DNA from: an uncultured Acetatifactor sp.
GTDB taxonomy: Bacteria; Bacillota; Clostridia; Lachnospirales; Lachnospiraceae
Direction: 5' to 3'
NCBI GenBank assembly: GCA_947588705.1
Contig: CANPYT010000016.1
Span: 1 to 37,275 of the forward strand
Length of the DNA stretch: 37,275 nt
Shown: piece after piece, positions 33,544 to 37,275 of the stretch
Numbering within the stretch: the stretch's first letter is position 1
How the letters are laid out: the number at the start of each line of letters is the position of its first letter
Program-made: the position numbers and the translations under genes
The notes under the pieces: model-generated
Told to the model about the DNA's origin: nothing
What the model saw: only the letters and a program-made list of their open reading frames with translations
The model's database searches: none

Positions 33544-34899
33544 ATGGATCAGATATCCCTGTTTGATAACCAAAATGAAAATTCCCTCTCCCCTTTGTCC
33601 GCCCCACTGGCGGACAGAATGCGCCCCAGGAGCCTGGAAGACTACATCGGCCAGGAACACCTGCTGGGGAAGGGCAAACTCCTGCGCCAGATGCTGGAGC
33701 GGGACCAGATCTGTTCCATGATCTTCTGGGGGCCTCCCGGCGTTGGAAAAACAACTTTGGCCAGGATCATCGCAAACCGCACCAAATCCTCTTTTTTGAA
33801 TTTCAGCGCTGTCACCAGCGGCATCAAGGAGATCAAGGACATCATGAAACAGGCGGAGGAAAACCGTGCCTACGGCATCCACACCCTCTGCTTTGTAGAC
33901 GAGATCCACCGCTTCAACAAGGCCCAGCAGGACGCCTTCCTCCCCTATGTGGAGCGCGGCAGCATCACCCTGATCGGCGCCACCACGGAAAATCCTTCTT
34001 TTGAGATCAACGCGGCTCTTTTGTCCCGGTGCAAAGTGTTCGTGCTGAAGGAACTGACGGAGGAAAACCTGACAGAGCTTCTGAACCGGACGCTGACGGA
34101 CAAGCGCGGTTTCGGCGGCACCCAGGTCCACATGGAGAAGGGCCTGGCAGAGACCATCGCCACATTTGCCAACGGGGATGCCCGCACCGCTTTAAACACT
34201 CTGGAGATGGCCGTGCTGAACGGCAGCATTTCCCCGGACGGCTCCATCACCGTCACCAGGGAGACGCTGGAACAATGCCTCGGCAAAAAGACGTTTCTAT
34301 ACGACAAAAAAGGGGAAGAGCACTACAACCTGATCTCCGCCCTGCATAAATCCATGCGCAATTCCGACCCGGACGCCGCGGTATACTGGCTGTCCAGGAT
34401 GTTGGAGGCCGGGGAAGACCCGCTTTTTATCGCCCGGAGGCTGATCCGCTTTGCCAGCGAAGATGTGGGGCTGGCGGACAGCCAGGCCCTGCCTTTGGCT
34501 GTGGCCGCCTACCAGGCTTGCCATTTTAACGGTATGCCGGAGTGCAATCTGAATCTGGCCCAGACAGTGATCTATCTTTCTCTGGCCCCCCGCTCCAACG
34601 CGGTCTACCGGGCTTATGAGACAGCCAAAGCGGACGCCCTGGGCCAGCTGGCAGAACCTGTTCCGCTGGTGATACGCAACGCGCCCACTCAGCTTATGGA
34701 GGATCTGCACTATGGAGACGGCTATGTCTACGCACATGACACGGCGGAACGAATGGCCCGCATGACCTGCCTTCCGGAAAGCCTGAAAGACAAGCGCTAT
34801 TACCTTCCCACCGAAGAGGGCGCGGAGGGCATCTTCAAGGAGCGCCTGGAGAAGAGCCGGGCGTTTCGGCTTGGAACTCCTCCACCGCAGGATCAATGA
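33544..34899 (+). CDS. rarA: Replication-associated recombination protein A (AAA+ ATPase)
   Basis: The 451-residue MgsA/RarA/WRNIP1 ATPase acts at stalled replication forks and is related to clamp-loader subunits. LADRMRPRSLEDYIGQEHL opens the AAA+ domain; Walker A GPPGVGKT (63-70), Walker B CFVDEIHRF with D119/E120, sensor 1 GATTENPSFE. The C-terminal half (SEDVGLADSQALPLAVAAYQA) is the tetramer domain. ATG 33544 is chosen over 33505 and 33538, since the family begins MDQxSLF and AAGAG lies upstream. Its 3' end overlaps the leftward M23 gene by 65 bases. Confidence 0.92.
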   Translation: MDQISLFDNQNENSLSPLSAPLADRMRPRSLEDYIGQEHLLGKGKLLRQMLERDQICSMIFWGPPGVGKTTLARIIANRTKSSFLNFSAVTSGIKEIKDIMKQAEENRAYGIHTLCFVDEIHRFNKAQQDAFLPYVERGSITLIGATTENPSFEINAALLSRCKVFVLKELTEENLTELLNRTLTDKRGFGGTQVHMEKGLAETIATFANGDARTALNTLEMAVLNGSISPDGSITVTRETLEQCLGKKTFLYDKKGEEHYNLISALHKSMRNSDPDAAVYWLSRMLEAGEDPLFIARRLIRFASEDVGLADSQALPLAVAAYQACHFNGMPECNLNLAQTVIYLSLAPRSNAVYRAYETAKADALGQLAEPVPLVIRNAPTQLMEDLHYGDGYVYAHDTAERMARMTCLPESLKDKRYYLPTEEGAEGIFKERLEKSRAFRLGTPPPQDQ

Positions 34900-35935
34900 T
34901 CCGGCTGCTCCGCACCCACTCCCGCGTGTCGCCTACCTTATGGGCAGGCTGGGTGTGCTTTGCCAGGAAACGGGTCAGCGCATAGAGATCGATCCAGATC
35001 TCGTTGTCACTCTCCTTCTGGGATTCATCGAAAATCAGTTCCAGCCCCCAGTGAAGGTGTGTTATCTCTATATTATTCACGTTTTCCTTGGTGCTGTAAC
35101 CCGTGTGCCCCATGTACCCGATCACATCTCCTGCCGTGACTACGCTGCCCACCTCCAGCCCCTCCGCATAGGGATAATTCTGGCGCAGGTGGGCGTAGTA
35201 ATAATAACGCCTGCCATCGAGGCTGCGGATGCCGATGCGCCAGCCGCCGTACTGATTCCAGCCAAGGGCTTCCACTATCCCGGACTCCACGCTGATGATG
35301 GGCGTTCCCACAAGCCCCATCATGTCATGGCCCAGGTGCCTCCTCTGGTAGCCATAGCTCCTCCCCACGCCAAAATCGTCATAATGGGTATAATCAAAAC
35401 CCCTGGCCAGCGGGAAATATCCTTTCAAGCCATAGCGCTCCTCATAAGTCACATTCCCGGCTTCGTCCACGCACTCCTCTCGGTACTCTCCCACCAATCC
35501 TCCAAGGGCCGCGTCATAGGCATCCTGATAATAGGAAAAGTATTTCAGCTTCCCGGCCAGCTCTTCCATCGTTTTCTCCCCCTGGGAGATTGCCTGCGCC
35601 GCCTTTTCCATGGTTTTCAGCGCGGATTTGTCAAAAGTTCCCCCGGTTCCTGCCGCCGTATAAGCCAGCAGATCCACCCATCCGACCTCATGCTCCGTTC
35701 CGTGTGTCTTGACGTCCCATTCATAGGCGGTGCACAGCGCCTCGTAAGACACTGTAAAATCCACCCATTTTATATAATCATCTTCTATGAAAAGAGTATT
35801 GTTGCTGAGGCTCTGCTCTATCCGGCTTACAGGTCTTCCCGCCGCCAGGACCGCCGCCACCGCCATCAGCCCGCATTCCGCCAGGATCCCCCTCCTCAGC
35901 CAGCCAATGTATCTGTCTCTGCGCTCTCTGTCCAT
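34835..35935 (-). CDS. M23-family metallopeptidase (LytM type), membrane-anchored
   Basis: The 366-residue peptidoglycan endopeptidase homologue has one N-terminal membrane helix (about 18-33) after a basic start, a helical middle (40-170), then the M23 domain. The zinc and catalytic residues are present: H200 and D204 (HLGHD), H249 (YYAHL), H293 and H295 (HLHWG), so it is likely active. Many relatives are SpoIIQ-like or cell-wall remodelling enzymes. The start at 35935 has GGGGGCAGG just upstream; the longer frame to 35989 lacks a site. The gene's last 65 bases overlap rarA on the other strand. Confidence 0.85.
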   Translation of the reverse strand: MDRERRDRYIGWLRRGILAECGLMAVAAVLAAGRPVSRIEQSLSNNTLFIEDDYIKWVDFTVSYEALCTAYEWDVKTHGTEHEVGWVDLLAYTAAGTGGTFDKSALKTMEKAAQAISQGEKTMEELAGKLKYFSYYQDAYDAALGGLVGEYREECVDEAGNVTYEERYGLKGYFPLARGFDYTHYDDFGVGRSYGYQRRHLGHDMMGLVGTPIISVESGIVEALGWNQYGGWRIGIRSLDGRRYYYYAHLRQNYPYAEGLEVGSVVTAGDVIGYMGHTGYSTKENVNNIEITHLHWGLELIFDESQKESDNEIWIDLYALTRFLAKHTQPAHKVGDTREWVRSSRIIDPAVEEFQAETPGSSPGAP

Positions 35936-36102
35936 GCCTGCCCCCACATATTTGTCATTGAAAATATATGTGCGGGCAGGCCGGGCCATGCCAGAAAGGT
36001 TTTGTCCCTTCCCGTCCGGCGGCAGTTCTTTCTATCCGGCGCCATCCTGCCATCCTGTGGAAGGATCTGCCTTTGGCGGATAAATAGTCCGCGGGGCGCA
36101 CG

Positions 36103-36141
36103 AAAAGGCCCTCCGGCTTTTGGGGCAGAAGGGCCTTTTTT
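36103..36141 (-). terminator. Terminator of hpf
   Basis: AAAAGGCCCT (36103-36112) pairs with AGGGCCTTTT (36130-36139), loop of 17. Each strand has a T run beyond the GC part (TTTT leftward, TTTTTT rightward), so it can act in both directions. It lies about 58 bases after the hpf stop and 168 bases before the M23 start. Confidence 0.7.
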
Positions 36142-36198
36142 GCAGATCACGCATATTTTTTATCGAAAGAGTTAAAGCTTCCCGCCGTTTCCCTCTCC

Positions 36199-36726
36199 CT
36201 ACCTCTCCGGCTCGATCAAGCCGTAGGTATCTCCTTTTCTTTTATACACTACATTCACCTGGTCTGTCTCGGCGTTGATGAACACAAAGAAATTGTGCCC
36301 CAACAGCTCCATCTGGATACAGGCGTCCTCCGCGTACATGGGCTTGATGTCAAACTTCTTTGTCCGGACGATCTTGACCTCTTCCTCGTCCATGTAATCA
36401 TTCTCCACGTACATCTGGCTGAAATCGCCTGCCGCCTGCTGCTTGTCCACTATTTTTGTCTTATATTTCTTCAGCTGTCTCTCAATAATCTCTTCCACAA
36501 GATCGATGGAGACGTACATATCGTTGCTGACCTGCTCGGACCGGATGATATTCCCCTTGACGGGAATCGTCACTTCGATCTTCTGCCTCTCTTTCTCCAC
36601 GCTCAGCGTGACATGCACTTCCGTCTCGGGATTAAAATATTTTTCCAGCTTCCCGATCTTTTCCTCCACAGCAGACCTTAATCCGGGTGTAACCTCAATG
36701 TTTCTTCCGACAATAATGAATTTCAT
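36199..36726 (-). CDS. hpf: Ribosome hibernation-promoting factor, long form
   Basis: The 175-residue long HPF pairs ribosomes into inactive 100S dimers in slow growth. The N-terminal RaiA-like domain (1-100) begins MKFIIVGRNIEVTPGLRSAVEEK and is followed by the family pattern LEKYFNPETEVHVTL. A short linker leads to the C-terminal dimerisation domain (about 118-175) with KFDIKPMYAEDACIQMELLGH and FFVFINAETDQVNVVYKRKG. ATG 36726 follows AAGGGG by about 8 bases; a GTG at 36735 lies in that site. It has its own promoter and terminator. Confidence 0.94.
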   Translation of the reverse strand: MKFIIVGRNIEVTPGLRSAVEEKIGKLEKYFNPETEVHVTLSVEKERQKIEVTIPVKGNIIRSEQVSNDMYVSIDLVEEIIERQLKKYKTKIVDKQQAAGDFSQMYVENDYMDEEEVKIVRTKKFDIKPMYAEDACIQMELLGHNFFVFINAETDQVNVVYKRKGDTYGLIEPER

Positions 36727-36760
36727 ACGAATCACCCCTTCGGTAATTTATTGTATAGTC

Positions 36761-36790
36761 ATTATATCATATTTGCGTAACTTCTTGCAA
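36761..36790 (-). promoter_or_regulatory. hpf promoter
   Basis: On the minus strand TTGCAA (36785-36790), 18-base spacer, perfect TATAAT (36761-36766). The leader to the ATG is about 28 bases. Confidence 0.65.
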
Positions 36791-36816
36791 CAATTAAGCT
36801 GATTATTTACTTCTTT

Positions 36817-37029
36817 TTGACATTATATCTGTCAACCCAAATCTACAGTTTTTTCGACAGAAAAAACATTTTTATAACATCTTCACAAAACAGACGTTCT
36901 AATATTATGCGTTATTTTATTTTTTCAAATCGGAAAAAAGTGTGGACAATGTGTATAAGTTGGTGAATAAATGCCTTTTATCGCGTTTTCGGGCTTTTGG
37001 GATGTGGATAACTATACCCGCTTTTCCAC
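36817..37029. other. AT-rich region with clustered DnaA-box sequences (origin-like)
   Basis: This gene-free stretch has a very AT-rich part (about 36836-36935) followed by TGTGGACAA (36941-36949, one mismatch), TGTGTATAA (36950-36958, exact match to the TTATNCACA box on the minus strand) and TGTGGATAA (37003-37011, exact TTATCCACA). TTTTCCACT at 37021-37029 is a weaker match on the other strand. Adjacent same-strand boxes beside AT-rich DNA are the layout of a bacterial replication origin or a DnaA-regulated promoter. No dnaA gene is inside the window, so this is a candidate only. An inverted repeat TTGACA-7-TGTCAA lies at 36817-36835. Confidence 0.45.
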
Positions 37030-37139
37030 TTTCCATGTGCTCACAATATGGTGCCTTTCAATTTTTTTAGTAAAATTGCACAGTCGGTCAAATAACGGCT
37101 CCCTTCCTGGCAAAAACAATATTTTGACAACTTCTTCAA

Positions 37140-37199
37140 TTTTAAGTCATTGGCGGATCCGGGGCTTTCACCCGTTAGGAACCTGCGCCGCCGGGCGCA
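37140..37199 (-). other. Segment resembling the 5' end of a group II intron
   Basis: Read on the minus strand it begins TGCGCCCGGCGGCGCAGG and continues AACGGGTGAAAGCCCCGG, which resembles the GTGCGCCC start and GGGTGAAAGTCCC domain I element I remember from bacterial group II introns. It starts exactly where the intron 3' end to its right finishes. The likeness fades beyond about 37140. Assignment is from memory of related sequences and is weak. Confidence 0.3.
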
Positions 37200-37275
37200 A
37201 TCGAGTAGGGGAGATTTGCTCTCCCCTCTCACACCACCAGTACGTGCCGTTCGGCATACGGCGGTTCAACATAAC
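37200..37275 (-). mobile_element. Group II intron, 3' end (domains V and VI), cut by the window edge
   Basis: On the minus strand GAACCGCCGTATGCC-GAAC-GGCACGTAC then TGGTGGTGTG folds as domain V: ACCGCC (37260-37265) pairs with GGTGGT (37233-37238), with a GNRA-like tip. Domain VI follows: GAGAGGGGAGA (37220-37230) pairs with TCTCCCCTACTC (37203-37214), leaving a bulged A 7 bases from the end, the expected branch point. The 3' splice end is CTCGAT at 37200. An extra T at 37239/37240 in the domain V stem departs from the form I recall (TACGGTGGT). The reverse transcriptase would lie right of the window. Confidence 0.55.

Noticed and set aside
36817..36835. TTGACA-7-TGTCAA as a rightward promoter
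   Set aside because: No acceptable -10 box lies 16-18 bases downstream; kept only as an inverted repeat.
37041..37232. 63-codon minus-strand frame at the right end
   Set aside because: It crosses the intron domain VI and the intron-like segment, has no binding site and shows no protein-like pattern.
1..37275. CRISPR array, tRNA or rRNA genes
   Set aside because: No regularly spaced direct repeats, no tRNA cloverleaf ending in a T-arm GGTTC pattern at a credible place, and no rRNA core motifs were seen by eye; a covariance search would be needed to exclude small RNAs.

Overview
The window most resembles a chromosome segment of an anaerobic, butyrate-producing Firmicute of the Lachnospiraceae / Clostridium cluster XIVa type. 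This is inferred from the canonical six-gene butyryl-CoA operon (thl-crt-hbd-bcd-etfB-etfA), strong GGAGG-type ribosome binding sites, TTGaca/TATAAT promoters, a long-form HPF and moderately high GC. Species cannot be named from the sequence alone.

Left part (1-11.2 kb). The end of a sensor kinase gene and two small membrane-protein genes are followed by an exporter gene cut off after its membrane domain. To its right is an accessory block on the minus strand: a hicA-hicB toxin-antitoxin pair with a promoter and overlapping operator, a fragment of an unrelated gene, and a complete four-gene Wadjet (JetABCD) plasmid-defence cassette of the TIGR02677/02678/02680/02679 kind. The jetB reading frame stops early. 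A clean 22-codon continuation exists in the +1 frame and ends one base before jetC, so jetB looks frameshifted at its 3' end.

Middle (11.2-22.1 kb). A 12-transmembrane efflux-type MFS gene is preceded by a 12-codon leader peptide and stacked hairpins, one of which covers its ribosome binding site; this looks like an undescribed attenuator. Next come a leftward SulP/STAS anion transporter with a long extra C-terminal region, then a rightward carbohydrate-type ABC importer (ATPase, two permeases, binding protein). The binding protein carries both a lipobox and a C-terminal LPATS-hydrophobic-RRRR tail. An SCP2-domain gene abutting an FRG-domain gene follows, then a leftward OB-fold-like lipoprotein.

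Right-middle (22.2-33.4 kb), all leftward. A likely ybaK-mtnA-DD-carboxypeptidase-GH5 operon, tspO, and the butyrate operon with a good promoter and terminator. The thl, crt, hbd and bcd products and the EtfAB electron carrier take two acetyl-CoA to butyryl-CoA.

Right end (33.5-37.3 kb). rarA runs right and overlaps the 3' end of a leftward M23 peptidase gene; hpf follows with its own promoter and terminator. Beyond hpf there is no protein gene. The region holds AT-rich DNA with clustered DnaA-box sequences (origin-like), a piece resembling the 5' end of a group II intron, and at the very edge domains V and VI of a group II intron on the minus strand.

Three intergenic stretches carry related short-hairpin repeats. 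No tRNA, rRNA, CRISPR array or intact insertion sequence was seen.
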